Shown: positions 16,801 to 23,929 of the stretch, piece after piece
Numbering within the stretch: position 1 is the first letter of the stretch
How the letters are laid out: each line of letters starts with the position of its first letter
Assembly (NCBI GenBank): GCA_031273445.1
Contig: JAISRV010000149.1
Location: 1 to 28,864, forward strand
DNA: 28,864 nucleotides
Source: Candidatus Adiutrix sp.
GTDB taxonomy: Bacteria > Desulfobacterota > Desulfarculia > Adiutricales > Adiutricaceae
Direction: 5' to 3'
Program-made: the position numbers and the translations under genes
Notes under the pieces: model-generated
What the model was told of the DNA's origin: nothing
Database searches by the model: none
The model's input: the letters and a program-made list of their open reading frames with translations, nothing else

Positions 16801-17581
16801 GAACGTCTATTCTGGAGCGGCCGTCTTCATCAAGAAAAAATTTTTTGGCTACATATTCCGCGCCTTCGTTGCCTAAGGCGACGTCTTTGTAGCGCAGATG
16901 GAAAACCGCGACGACGTTGGCCCCTTCGGCTTCCACGGCTCTGATCAGGGCGTCGATGAAGGCCAAATTGTTGTTGAGCCAATACGTCTGGTAGAACCAG
17001 ATGCCCACGGTGGGCCTGGACGGATCGACCTTTAAGGCCAGATATTCCGACAGTTCCGGGGTGTGGGGCAGGTCGGGGTGATAAAGCCCCTCGAAAGGGT
17101 GGGGCATCGGCGCTTCGCACTCCAGCGCCTCCCCGGAGAGTCGGCGATAGAGGCTCCGCAATAGGTTATAGAAGTTGCGGCGGCCGCCGTGATCCAGGTA
17201 TTTGCGGGTCGTCTCCCAGTCGGGCGAGCCGAAATCGGGGCACAGGGCCTGCGCGGCTTCCAGCGCTTCGGCGTCCCCGCCTGTGGGCTGAACGTGAATC
17301 AAGGGCCGGCGCGTCTCCGGCGGCAGCGCCTCCAGGGCCGTCTCCAGGGCCTTCCAGGCCGGAAAAGACTCCCGCCCGCCGTGAAGGGCGATGATCAGAG
17401 CGTCAGCGGCCAGGGCCCTGGCCGCAAAATCGTTCTGCCGGGCCTGATCAAAGAGCTGGGAAGCCGTTTTGGCCGTCACGGATATTTCATGGCCTTCTTC
17501 GCGCAAAGCGCTCACGGCTTCCGATAAAAGCGGAATTTCCATGCCGCCGAAAGAAAAATAAACCAGCGAAAGTTTAATCAT
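13790..17581 (-). CDS. cobN: CobN-type large subunit of cobaltochelatase
   Basis: 1263 residues, full length for CobN/BchH-family chelatases. The most diagnostic block, at about residues 545-610, includes HIGKHGSLEWLPGKG, LSEECFPDLA, YIINDPGEGTQAKRR and VDHLTPAF. C-terminal motifs such as VFGCPPGTYGAGV and WDATAEVVDDWMYE also fit. The large subunit binds the corrin/tetrapyrrole and the metal; ATP is supplied by ChlI/ChlD-type partners, encoded immediately downstream. The start at 17581 (MIKLSLVYFSFGG) overlaps the ATPase stop by eight bases. The gene sits in a corrinoid-uptake operon rather than with corrin-ring synthesis genes, so it might re-insert or exchange metal in imported corrinoids. 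CobN relatives also occur in haem-uptake operons (HmuS), so the substrate is not proven. Confidence 0.92.
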   Translation of the reverse strand: MIKLSLVYFSFGGMEIPLLSEAVSALREEGHEISVTAKTASQLFDQARQNDFAARALAADALIIALHGGRESFPAWKALETALEALPPETRRPLIHVQPTGGDAEALEAAQALCPDFGSPDWETTRKYLDHGGRRNFYNLLRSLYRRLSGEALECEAPMPHPFEGLYHPDLPHTPELSEYLALKVDPSRPTVGIWFYQTYWLNNNLAFIDALIRAVEAEGANVVAVFHLRYKDVALGNEGAEYVAKKFFLDEDGRSRIDVLLSPMGFSLNLTAPECRPLLPLLNVPVLQTIVCFSPREVWRESLQGLPSMDVTYSAALPEFDGNLISVPFAFREEKKVDAITGALLVTYEADEERTAKVARLGLNWARLRRTPAAERRVAVIFHHYPPRNDRIGCAAGLDSFASVVNLLKAMKAQGYKIDRLYDGPDEMAHEILERLTSDRRWLTPEQMAARAEAQAGPEEFRPWHEELPETIRKKMNEDWGEMPGELFVHDGRMFFAGLIDGNVFLTIQPTRGLLENVEKIYHDMHLSPPHQYLAHYRWIRDVFKAHAVMHIGKHGSLEWLPGKGLGLSEECFPDLAIMELPNIYPYIINDPGEGTQAKRRSYAAVVDHLTPAFTNADLYDDLAKIAGLVGDYNLAAQADPGKLNILRDMIWEAVAAAKLNEDMETTAEAARADFPAFLEKLHSYIHELSDTMIADGLHILGQAPEGRRLTEFAVQLTRLANGETPSLREALSAALGYDYDELLKYRGRTRPEFGGLSGADVIGRIHERALKLVEGLAEENFDPAIIPLLTETQLGKKAPKVEAALRYIAVTLTPNIKKCREEIDSALKALAGGFVWPGPSGAPSRGQADILPTGRNFYSVDPRKVPSPAAWKVGMALAEALIERALAETGRYPQNVGILVYGSPTMRSQGDDVAEILYLMGLKPIWRKGGTVGGLEVIPLSELKRPRIDVTPRISGFFRDSFPILVELLDEAVEMTARLNEPPESNFIRQHVYRDLDEYRAEGLSEDEAWREATFRVFGCPPGTYGAGVAELVESKQWRNQDDLGDIYIRCSGHAYGRGQYGLVRPAAFRRNLARMDVTVKNEDSREYDMMSCTDYYNYYGGLIAAAKTVRGAYPLSLMGDGSDPGRVKVRSTHEEAKHVLRARLVNPKWLSGLKRHGYKGAGDISHMMDVLLGWDATAEVVDDWMYEKAARAYALDPDMATWMKEVNPHALQNILDKLLEAVSRGMWRADEAMEKELREAYLEIEGELEEWSDPEKKAAF

Positions 17582-18797
17582 GATTCGCCTCCCGATTCTT
17601 ATCCGTTCCCCGTCCCCGCTCCATGTATTCATCCAGCATCCCGGTCAACCCGGGCAGGTCGGGGCAGAGACGAACGCCGTCGGGGACAGCCCCGTTTTGA
17701 GCCTCCGAGAGGGCCAGAACCTTCAGGCCCTTAGCCAGGGCCTGGCGAATTATGGCCGCTTCCCATTCCCTTTTCGCCGGGTTGGTTCCGCTGATGATCA
17801 AAAAGAGGCAATCCGCCAGAGCTTCGGCGATCAGGGCGGAAGACTCGGCCAAACCGGTGGACTCGCCCAGAATCCTGGCCCCCAGGGCCTGGGCCACATA
17901 ATGATCCAGATCGCCCTGACCGGGGAAAAGCGTCGTAATAAAAAAGCCTTTTTTGGCCAGGAGTCGATAGACCAGGGCGCCGCGGCCCTGGCCCGCGATG
18001 ACGAAAGCCCGGCCGGAGCGGCCGTCTCCCTGGATTTCGATGCCGCCCAGATGGCGGCTGAAACCGGCCTCATTGAAATCATAAAGCTCGGCCACCATTT
18101 CAGAGGTAAGAACCTCTTCCGGTCGCCCGAAAGCCGAAACCCGGCCCTCTTTGACCAGGATGACCTGGTCGGAAACTTTGGCCGCCACATCGACATCGTG
18201 GAGGGCGGCCAGCACCGTCAAGCCCTGGTCACGGCACAAACCCCGCAGAATGGACATGACTTCCACCCGATGCTTGAGGTCCAGATGCGCCGTGGGCTCA
18301 TCGAGAAGCATAATTTTAGGCTCCTGGGCCAGGGCTCTGGCCAAAACCACCTTTTGCATTTCGCCGTCGCTCAGTTGATCCACCATACGCCCGGCCAGAT
18401 CATCCGCCTTGACCGAGGTCAGGGCCGAGGCCACGACCTCGAAATCATGCCCGGTCAGTTTGCCCAGGAAACCGCTATGGGGATAACGGCCCAGAGCCGC
18501 ATATTCCCAAACCGACAAAAGGGGAGGGGCGGCTTTTTCCGTCAGAACCACGGCCATTATTTTGGCCAGACTCAAAGCGGGATAATCGCTTAAAGGGCCG
18601 CCTTCAACCTGGACCAGGCCGGCCAGGGCCGCTATATGACGCGACAGGGTTCTCAACAGGGTGGTCTTGCCCGCGCCGTTGGGACCCAGAATCGAAATGA
18701 ACTGCCCGGCCTTGATATCCAGATTGACCTGCGACAAAATCGCCGTTTTATAGCCGACGTCGAGATTTTCGCTCTTGAGGACGCTGGCGGCGTTCAT
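17574..18797 (-). CDS. btuD: Corrinoid/iron-type ABC importer ATPase with an extra C-terminal domain
   Basis: 407 residues; the ATG at 18797 overlaps the permease stop as ATGA. The N-terminal ~250 residues are a FecE/BtuD-type ATPase: Walker A GPNGAGKTT, signature QLSDGEMQK (LSDGE in place of LSGGQ), Walker B IMLLDEPTAHLD and the switch HD in LAALHDVDV. The remaining ~150 residues form a separate alpha/beta-looking domain starting FVIAGQGRGALVYRLL, with a glycine-rich loop and alternating hydrophobic strands. Similar extensions occur on some corrinoid-transport ATPases of archaea and anaerobes; their function is not known to me. Together with the permease and the binding protein it would import corrinoid (or another metal chelate) into the cytoplasm. 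Confidence 0.88.
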   Translation of the reverse strand: MNAASVLKSENLDVGYKTAILSQVNLDIKAGQFISILGPNGAGKTTLLRTLSRHIAALAGLVQVEGGPLSDYPALSLAKIMAVVLTEKAAPPLLSVWEYAALGRYPHSGFLGKLTGHDFEVVASALTSVKADDLAGRMVDQLSDGEMQKVVLARALAQEPKIMLLDEPTAHLDLKHRVEVMSILRGLCRDQGLTVLAALHDVDVAAKVSDQVILVKEGRVSAFGRPEEVLTSEMVAELYDFNEAGFSRHLGGIEIQGDGRSGRAFVIAGQGRGALVYRLLAKKGFFITTLFPGQGDLDHYVAQALGARILGESTGLAESSALIAEALADCLFLIISGTNPAKREWEAAIIRQALAKGLKVLALSEAQNGAVPDGVRLCPDLPGLTGMLDEYMERGRGTDKNREANHD

Positions 18798-19843
18798 ATG
18801 CGCACCCCTCTTCTTTTCAGCAAAAGCCAGATGACGACAGGGGCGCCGAATATGGCGGTTATCGCCGACAGAGGCAGTTCCACCGGGCTCAGCCACATTC
18901 GGGCGATCAGGTCGCACAGGCTGGTCACCATCGCGCCCATAAGGGCGGCCCCCGGCAGCAGAATGCGATTGTCGGCGGCGCCGAAACTTAGCCGAGCCAT
19001 ATGAGGCGTCGCCAGCCCGATGAAGGCCACCGGCCCGGCCATGGAAGTCACCAGCCCTGCCAGAGACGAGGCCGCCAGTAAAATAAACACCCGGAAACGC
19101 CGGACGTTGACCCCCATGGAGGCCGCGTAATCCTCGCCCAGAAGAAAGGCGTTCAGGGGTTTGCTCAATAAATAGACCCCTAGAAACAAGGCGCCGCCGA
19201 AGACGATCATGATCCATATTTCGACCCACTTGAAGCCCGAAAAGCTGCCCATTTCCCAGAGCACGAAACCCTTGATTTTGCCTTTCTCGGCCAGGGCGGT
19301 GAGAATGGAGGTGATGGCGCTGCAGATATAACCCATCATCAGCCCCACGATCAGGAGGGTGGCGCCGTTTTTGACTTTGGCGGCGATGGCCACCACCAGA
19401 AGCATGACTCCATAGGCGCCGAGGCAGCCGGCGAAAGTGGTCAGAAAGGGGATGGCGAAAGCCATTTGCATGCCCGTGGCGGTGAGCATGACCACCGAAA
19501 CCGCCACCGTGGCCCCGGAAGAGATGCCCAGAATGAACGGCCCCACAATGGGGTTGCGAAAATAGACTTGCAGCAAAAGACCGGAAGCGGCCAGATAGGC
19601 CCCGCCCAGGGCGGCGGCCAGAACTCTGGGCAACCTGATTTTCCAGATAATGAAGTCAAGGTCGCCGGTTCCGCCGGGATTTAATAAGGTCGAACATATC
19701 TCCCGCGGAGAATAGGAGATGGAGCCTATGCCGAGGTTCATGACCATCAATGACAGGGTCAACAGCCCCAGGGCGGCGAAGGCCAGCCTGCGGCGCTTGA
19801 ATGATCTGACGACGATCGCTTGAGAAAGGGTCAGGGCTTCCAT
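18794..19843 (-). CDS. btuC: FecCD/BtuC-family ABC importer permease
   Basis: 349 residues, about ten membrane segments, with family motifs RLPRVLAAALGGAYLAASGLLLQ, FRNPIVGPFILGISSGA and AGPVAFIGLATPHMARL. BtuC/FecC permeases form homodimers that move cobalamin, haem or siderophores inward. The gene starts two bases after the binding-protein stop and overlaps the ATPase start. It is the only importer permease in the window, so both binding proteins (19845-20951 and the BtuF-CbiZ fusion) may feed it. Confidence 0.92.
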   Translation of the reverse strand: MEALTLSQAIVVRSFKRRRLAFAALGLLTLSLMVMNLGIGSISYSPREICSTLLNPGGTGDLDFIIWKIRLPRVLAAALGGAYLAASGLLLQVYFRNPIVGPFILGISSGATVAVSVVMLTATGMQMAFAIPFLTTFAGCLGAYGVMLLVVAIAAKVKNGATLLIVGLMMGYICSAITSILTALAEKGKIKGFVLWEMGSFSGFKWVEIWIMIVFGGALFLGVYLLSKPLNAFLLGEDYAASMGVNVRRFRVFILLAASSLAGLVTSMAGPVAFIGLATPHMARLSFGAADNRILLPGAALMGAMVTSLCDLIARMWLSPVELPLSAITAIFGAPVVIWLLLKRRGVRI

Positions 19844-19844
19844 A

Positions 19845-20951
19845 TCAGATTACCTTCGGGGCCGGGTCTTTATCCGGCAGGTTGACGAAAAATTGCAGTT
19901 CATGGCCGGGATAGGCCTCGGGGTGGAGAATGGCGGCTATTTCCGTCAAGATGTCGTCCAGCCGGTCGGCGCTCTGGATGTAGTGCGGCAGGGGCGAATA
20001 GGCCCGCCCTTCCGGCCCCAGGGGTTTTAAGGAAGCCAAAAGCGGGTTCATGCGCACCAGGGCGGCTTTGGAGACTATGCCGTCTTTGACGCTGCGGTAG
20101 GTGAAGTAGATGTCGGCGTCGTTGCCGCTGTAAAGAAAGCGCTCCAGGGAGATTTCAATGCAGGAGGTTCCGTAGACGTCGTCAAACAGATAGTTGCTCT
20201 GCGCCAGGCCCACCAGTTCCGCCACCCAGGCGTTGCCCGGCTCCACCAGAACCCTTTTTTCATAAATATCGCCCCACATGGCCTTGGGCTTGGGGTACCC
20301 CTTGGTTTTTTCGCGAATATCCTCCAGCGATTTGGCCAGGCGGTCATAAAAGGCCTGGGCTTCCGGCTCTTTGCCGAAAAAGGGGGCCAGGAACTGGACG
20401 AAGCGGATATGGGTGGCCATGCAGGTGGCCAGCGGCGTGGAGGTCACCACCACCGGGATATTCAGTTCTTCCATCATAGGGATGACGGAAGGGTCCCAGG
20501 TCATGACCATGTCCGGTTTCAGCGCCTTGATGCGTTCAAAATCAATACTGTCGGGCTCGCCCACATAAGCCACCCGCCCCGCGGCGAAGCCCTGTTTGAT
20601 TTCATCCACAAACCAGCCGGTCTCCGGGGTGGTCACGCCCACCACGGCCTCGGCCACGCCCAGAGCCTTCATCATGCCCACGTCGAAAAACCCATAGGTC
20701 ACCACCCGGCGCACCGGGGTTTCGATGACCATCGTCGGTTTGAAGCCGGGGGGATGGGCCTGGCCCCGGGGCGTCAAAGCCAGAATGCGCCCCGCGCCGT
20801 CTCTGACTTCGGTGTAGTCCTTTTTGACGTTGACCGCGAAGTCGCCGAGGTTGAGAAAATCCTCCTGGGTCCGCTGTATGGCCTCCTCACAGGACGCGGC
20901 CAGAAACAGAACCGCGCCTATGAAAAACGCGGGTAAAACTTTAGCGGGCAT
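19845..20951 (-). CDS. btuF: Substrate-binding lipoprotein of the corrinoid/iron ABC importer
   Basis: 368 residues. The ATG at 20951 is chosen because AGGAGG lies upstream and it gives a lipoprotein signal with lipobox LAASC (Cys21). The mature part follows the FecB/BtuF fold: VRRVVTYGFFDVGMMKALG, FERIKALKPDMVMTW and LVGLAQSNYLFDD. It should capture substrate in the periplasm for the permease encoded next. It overlaps the resB-like gene by 11 bases. It differs from typical BtuF in a longer N-terminal region before the first conserved strand (about residues 22-75). Siderophore or haem binding cannot be excluded from the sequence; the riboswitch favours a corrinoid. Confidence 0.87.
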   Translation of the reverse strand: MPAKVLPAFFIGAVLFLAASCEEAIQRTQEDFLNLGDFAVNVKKDYTEVRDGAGRILALTPRGQAHPPGFKPTMVIETPVRRVVTYGFFDVGMMKALGVAEAVVGVTTPETGWFVDEIKQGFAAGRVAYVGEPDSIDFERIKALKPDMVMTWDPSVIPMMEELNIPVVVTSTPLATCMATHIRFVQFLAPFFGKEPEAQAFYDRLAKSLEDIREKTKGYPKPKAMWGDIYEKRVLVEPGNAWVAELVGLAQSNYLFDDVYGTSCIEISLERFLYSGNDADIYFTYRSVKDGIVSKAALVRMNPLLASLKPLGPEGRAYSPLPHYIQSADRLDDILTEIAAILHPEAYPGHELQFFVNLPDKDPAPKVI

Positions 20952-21759
20952 CTTGCCTCCTTCTGTTCTTGGAAAAATGATCAAACGCATACAAAGCCAG
21001 GCCCAAACTGAACAGCGCCAGGCCGGCGAGATAGATGGCCGAGGAGGGATCACGGCGCATAATCAGCTTGATGCGCCCGCCGCCAGACAGGTCCGCGCGG
21101 TTTTCCTTGCGCGGGTAAAAATCGATCAAATGTATGTCGTAGCCCTGAAAGCGGACCGGCCGGCTGAAGGCCAGGCGCGCCTCTCTCTTCCCGCCGTCGG
21201 GCCCGGTCAGTTCCAGGCGCGCCCCGGGGTCGAGCATATAGCCGCGAAAGAAATCCAGCCGTTCGCCCCGGTAATAGACCGGGTCGAAACCAAGAAAGGC
21301 GATGACGCCGCCTTCGGGCAGACGGAGAGAATAGCCCGATTTCAAAGCCTGCCCGGGCAGGCTGGAAGACAGGGCGTAACTGCCGAGGTAGCCGATCAGA
21401 ATCGTCAGCACCGCGTAATGCATGATGTGGGGCCCCAAACGCCGGACCCAGCCCGGCCGGCGGGCTTCCTTTTTCAACAGGGGCAGAACGCGTTCGGTGG
21501 CGCAGACGGCGGTATTGACGCCCAGCAGGGTCAAAAGCAGCAGCAGCAGCAAAAACCAGAAGGTCTGATCAAGACTGTGGAGTCCGTAAGTGACCAGCCA
21601 CCGGTAAAGCCCGACCTCGCTCAGGGGGGCGAAGGTCGGCAAATTTTTTTTCACCGTGAAATAGGCGAAAACCAGATCGGCGGTCAACAGAGCGCACAGA
21701 GCGATGGTGAGATTGAGACTGCCCAGTTTGCGCCATAAAATTTTTAATAATGAAGCCAT
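20941..21759 (-). CDS. ResB/Ccs1-family membrane protein
   Basis: 272 residues. The start WRKLGSLNLTIALCALL matches the conserved LGSLRLTI opening of ResB/Ccs1 proteins. Membrane segments lie at about 15-35, 66-85, 110-130 and 240-258, with a large soluble loop (about 135-235), presumably periplasmic, that includes FQGYDIHLIDFYP. ResB works with CcsA in system II cytochrome c biogenesis, where the pair moves and presents haem. It is short compared with the roughly 450-residue Bacillus-type ResB but close to other short forms. It sits four bases after the ccsA-like gene, so the two form a pair. Its place in a B12-riboswitch operon with a CobN chelatase is unexpected and suggests a different tetrapyrrole-related or redox role, which is inference. 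Confidence 0.78.
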   Translation of the reverse strand: MASLLKILWRKLGSLNLTIALCALLTADLVFAYFTVKKNLPTFAPLSEVGLYRWLVTYGLHSLDQTFWFLLLLLLLTLLGVNTAVCATERVLPLLKKEARRPGWVRRLGPHIMHYAVLTILIGYLGSYALSSSLPGQALKSGYSLRLPEGGVIAFLGFDPVYYRGERLDFFRGYMLDPGARLELTGPDGGKREARLAFSRPVRFQGYDIHLIDFYPRKENRADLSGGGRIKLIMRRDPSSAIYLAGLALFSLGLALYAFDHFSKNRRRQDAR

Positions 21760-21763
21760 ATAG

Positions 21764-22522
21764 TTATCTCAGGGGAGGGCGAAAAGGCCCCAGATCGTCG
21801 CTGCAATTGACGATCAAAATCAAAAATATTCCGCAGACCGAAGCCAGGTTTCTGCTTCCGGCGCTCCAGCCGCCGGTCAGGTGCAGATGCAGAAGGCCGA
21901 TGTAGTAAAACCAGGTGGCCATAAAGGCGGTGATCACCGCGTCGTCCCAAACCACCGGGACGCCCCAACCCCGGTAAGACCAGATTTCCCCTGAAAACAT
22001 GGCCAGGGTCCACAGGACAAAGCCCAGGGCCATGAAGGAAAACGACATTTTTGAGGCTTCGCGGCTTTCGCTTTTATAGACCAAGGCCGCCCAGGCCCAG
22101 AGGCCGGACAGCAGAAGGGCGGCTTTGGCCAAAATGGTGAAGGCTAAATGCAGATGTGAAAAAATGGAGGCGGTTTTCAAAAAAGGCAGGTAAAAATCTT
22201 TTGGGAAGAAAATGGAAGCCAGAGCGATTATGAGCCCCAGAATCAAGGCTCCATAGCGAGGGAGGCGTACTGTCGGCGCGAAAGGCGCGCTCAGGGCCGC
22301 CATAGTCGTCAGAACCGCCGGCACGGCCGCCGTGCCCAGATACATGGGGGTCATGGGCCAGCTCAGCCAGTAACGCCAGGCTATATAGACGGCCCCGAAG
22401 AAAATTACAAGGCCCGTCAGGGCGCGCCTGAGGGTCTTCCGGGAGCCCGGCAGCAGATCGGCCAGAAGTCCCAGCCCCAGAAGCGCCGCGAAGATTTTTA
22501 AAATAAGGCGACTTTCGTTCAT
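21764..22522 (-). CDS. CcsA/ResC-like membrane protein with an atypical WWD motif
   Basis: 252 residues with about seven to eight membrane segments. The region around 170-230 aligns with the CcsA haem-handling signature: normal forms read close to WGxYWxWDPKETW, but here it is WGVPVVWDDAVITAF, keeping WG and WD and losing the YW and PKET parts. Candidate haem-ligand histidines remain (H123/H125 in FSHLHLAF; H212/H214 in LLHLHL). No thioredoxin-like or c-type haem motif is seen. It is the first gene after the riboswitch terminator and is followed four bases later by the ResB-like gene. No strong ribosome-binding site precedes the ATG at 22522. It could handle haem or another tetrapyrrole such as a corrinoid; the altered motif argues against an ordinary cytochrome c synthase. 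Confidence 0.75.
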   Translation of the reverse strand: MNESRLILKIFAALLGLGLLADLLPGSRKTLRRALTGLVIFFGAVYIAWRYWLSWPMTPMYLGTAAVPAVLTTMAALSAPFAPTVRLPRYGALILGLIIALASIFFPKDFYLPFLKTASIFSHLHLAFTILAKAALLLSGLWAWAALVYKSESREASKMSFSFMALGFVLWTLAMFSGEIWSYRGWGVPVVWDDAVITAFMATWFYYIGLLHLHLTGGWSAGSRNLASVCGIFLILIVNCSDDLGPFRPPLR

Positions 22523-22539
22523 GATTGACCATTGGGGAT

Positions 22540-22571
22540 AAAAAAATCCCGGATTGAGTGAACAATCCAGG
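22540..22571 (-). terminator. Intrinsic terminator of the operon-leading riboswitch
   Basis: Read on the - strand: stem CCTGGATTG / CAATCCGGG with a short loop, followed by ATTTTTTT, 18 bases before the ccsA-like start codon. It is the probable off-switch of the cobalamin riboswitch just upstream. The segment between aptamer and terminator (22572-22688) has no gene and may carry the anti-terminator pairing. Confidence 0.85.
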
Positions 22572-22688
22572 ATGTCCCGTTTTTATCCCGAACAGCTGCA
22601 AACCCATGAGCCGAACCTGGCCGAAAGCCAAAACCGCCCCTGGTCGTAAGCGGGCCTGATCCACAAGGCTTCTGCTTCTTACGCTTCA

Positions 22689-22848
22689 ACAGGCAGGTCT
22701 TCTGGCTTTCGGATCAGCCCTTAAGGCGCGCCTTCCCGATCATTGAACGATCAGTGGCGTTAATGCGCCTTAAAGTCCTCGATTACAGCGGTGGGCCCGC
22801 CCTCGATTTTAACGAGGTTCCCTATTATGCAATATGCTTGCGCCTGTC
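22689..22848 (-). ncRNA. Cobalamin riboswitch controlling the corrinoid uptake/chelatase operon
   Basis: On the - strand the cobalamin aptamer signature is clear: P1 ACAGGC (22847-22842) with GCCTGT (22694-22689), TGCATAATAGGGAAC with the AGGGAAC core at 22823-22817, CCTCGTTAAAATCGAGG hairpin, CCGCTGTAA, and the 3' B12 box GCCAGAAGACCTGCC (22706-22692). A terminator follows at 22571-22540. The downstream genes have gaps of only a few bases, or overlaps, as far as 10717 and again from 10034 to 3092, so one riboswitch probably controls most or all of them. Confidence 0.94.
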
Positions 22849-22865
22849 AGTTCGTACTGTATATC
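22838..22865 (+). promoter_or_regulatory. Possible divergent promoter for the radical SAM gene
   Basis: TTGCGC (22838-22843), 16 bases, TATATC (22860-22865) on the + strand. It overlaps the -10 element of the - strand operon promoter, so the two could interfere. A TTGACA at 22900-22905 is an alternative -35, but no good -10 follows it and it would give a nearly leaderless message. Confidence 0.3.
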
Positions 22866-22885
22866 AAAAGCCGGGCAAAAATCAA
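22858..22885 (-). promoter_or_regulatory. Promoter of the B12 operon
   Basis: On the - strand TTGATT (22885-22880) is followed after 16 bases by TATACA (22863-22858). This places the transcript start just before the riboswitch P1 stem. No other good candidate lies between the aptamer and the divergent radical SAM gene. Confidence 0.6.
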
Positions 22886-22920
22886 GTTTTATTTTTTTAT
22901 TGACAGCCAGGCCGAAAAGT

Positions 22921-23913
22921 ATGACAACTGGGGTCATGAACATTAGCTATCTCATTTTAATCCTGACCACTCGCTGCAATTTGGCCTGTAAATATTGCTA
23001 TAACGGCGACCAGGCCGGAGAGGACATGACCCCGGCCACGATAAAAAACGCTTTAAATTTGGCCGCCGGCGGTTCAGGCCCGTTGCATATTCAATTCACC
23101 GGCGGGGAGCCGACGCTGGCGCCTGACCTGATGGCCTATGCGGCGGACGAGGCCCGGCGTCTGGGGCGTGAGACCCATCTGGCCGTTCAAACCAACGGCA
23201 CTCTTCTGACGCCGCCTCTGGCCGCTTTTTTCAGGGAATATGAATTCCAGGTGGGTCTGAGTCTCGACGGCCCGGCGGAAATCAACGAAAAAACAAGAGG
23301 AGGCTCGGCCGCCGTCTTCCAGGGCATGCGCCTTTTGGATGACTTTGGCCTGGATTTCAACGTCACGGCCGTGGTGAACGAGACGAGCGTGCATTATTTG
23401 AGCCGGCTGCCGTTAATTTTGGCCGGCTTCTCCCACGCTCGCGGCTTCGGCTTGGATCTTTTAATCAAAAAGGGCCGCAATCAGGCGGAGACGGCCAAAC
23501 CTGGCCATCTGGCCTCAAGCGCCCATAAGATCAAGAGAGCCCTGGCGGCGGTCAACAGGCGGCGGAGACGGCCCTTGTTGTGGCGGGAATTGGAGCTTTT
23601 GGAAAATTGCCGACCCGGCGCGGCGAAAGATTTTTGCCACGCCTGCCGGAATGAAAGTCTGGCCGTCCGCCCGGACGGCCGGGCCTATCCCTGCGGACAG
23701 ACTTCCGGTTCGAATGAATTTTTGCTGGGAAACGCGACGGGCCTGTCGGCTTTGAAGACTCCTTTGACCAGCCTGAAGCTGGCCGGGAGCGATTGCCGGG
23801 ACTGCATTGCGCATGGGCGCTGCCCGGGAGAGTGCCCTAGCCGTCTATATTACAACCAGGGGCGGGAAGCTTTTTTGATTTGCGAACTATACCAGGCCCT
23901 GGCTTCTATCTGA
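22921..23913 (+). CDS. Radical SAM protein with SPASM-like C-terminal cysteine cluster
   Basis: 330 residues from ATG 22921 (325 from ATG 22936; neither has a strong ribosome-binding site). The CxxxCxxC motif (CNLACKYCY) close to the N-terminus binds the 4Fe-4S cluster for S-adenosylmethionine cleavage. FTGGEPTL and VGLSLDGPAEINEKTRG motifs resemble anaerobic sulfatase-maturating enzymes and peptide-modifying SPASM proteins. The C-terminal region has many cysteines (CHAC, YPCG, CRDC, GRCPGEC, ICEL) that could hold one or two auxiliary clusters. The substrate is probably a peptide or protein, but no precursor gene is obvious nearby. It is transcribed divergently from the B12 operon, so an association is possible but unproven. 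It ends 16 bases from the convergent amidohydrolase. Confidence 0.85.
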   Translation: MTTGVMNISYLILILTTRCNLACKYCYNGDQAGEDMTPATIKNALNLAAGGSGPLHIQFTGGEPTLAPDLMAYAADEARRLGRETHLAVQTNGTLLTPPLAAFFREYEFQVGLSLDGPAEINEKTRGGSAAVFQGMRLLDDFGLDFNVTAVVNETSVHYLSRLPLILAGFSHARGFGLDLLIKKGRNQAETAKPGHLASSAHKIKRALAAVNRRRRRPLLWRELELLENCRPGAAKDFCHACRNESLAVRPDGRAYPCGQTSGSNEFLLGNATGLSALKTPLTSLKLAGSDCRDCIAHGRCPGECPSRLYYNQGREAFLICELYQALASI

Positions 23914-23929
23914 CCGCACGGTCCATTAG

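Noticed and set aside
17580..18593. 337-codon + strand ORF opposite the importer ATPase
   Set aside because: Shadow of the clear ATPase frame on the other strand.
18798..19229. N-terminal extension of the importer ATPase frame
   Set aside because: It overlaps the permease gene out of frame; the ATG at 18797 forms an ATGA overlap and starts a normal ATPase.
21530..21552. CAG-type triplet repeat
   Set aside because: It encodes a leucine run in a membrane segment of the ResB-like protein, so it is explained by coding.
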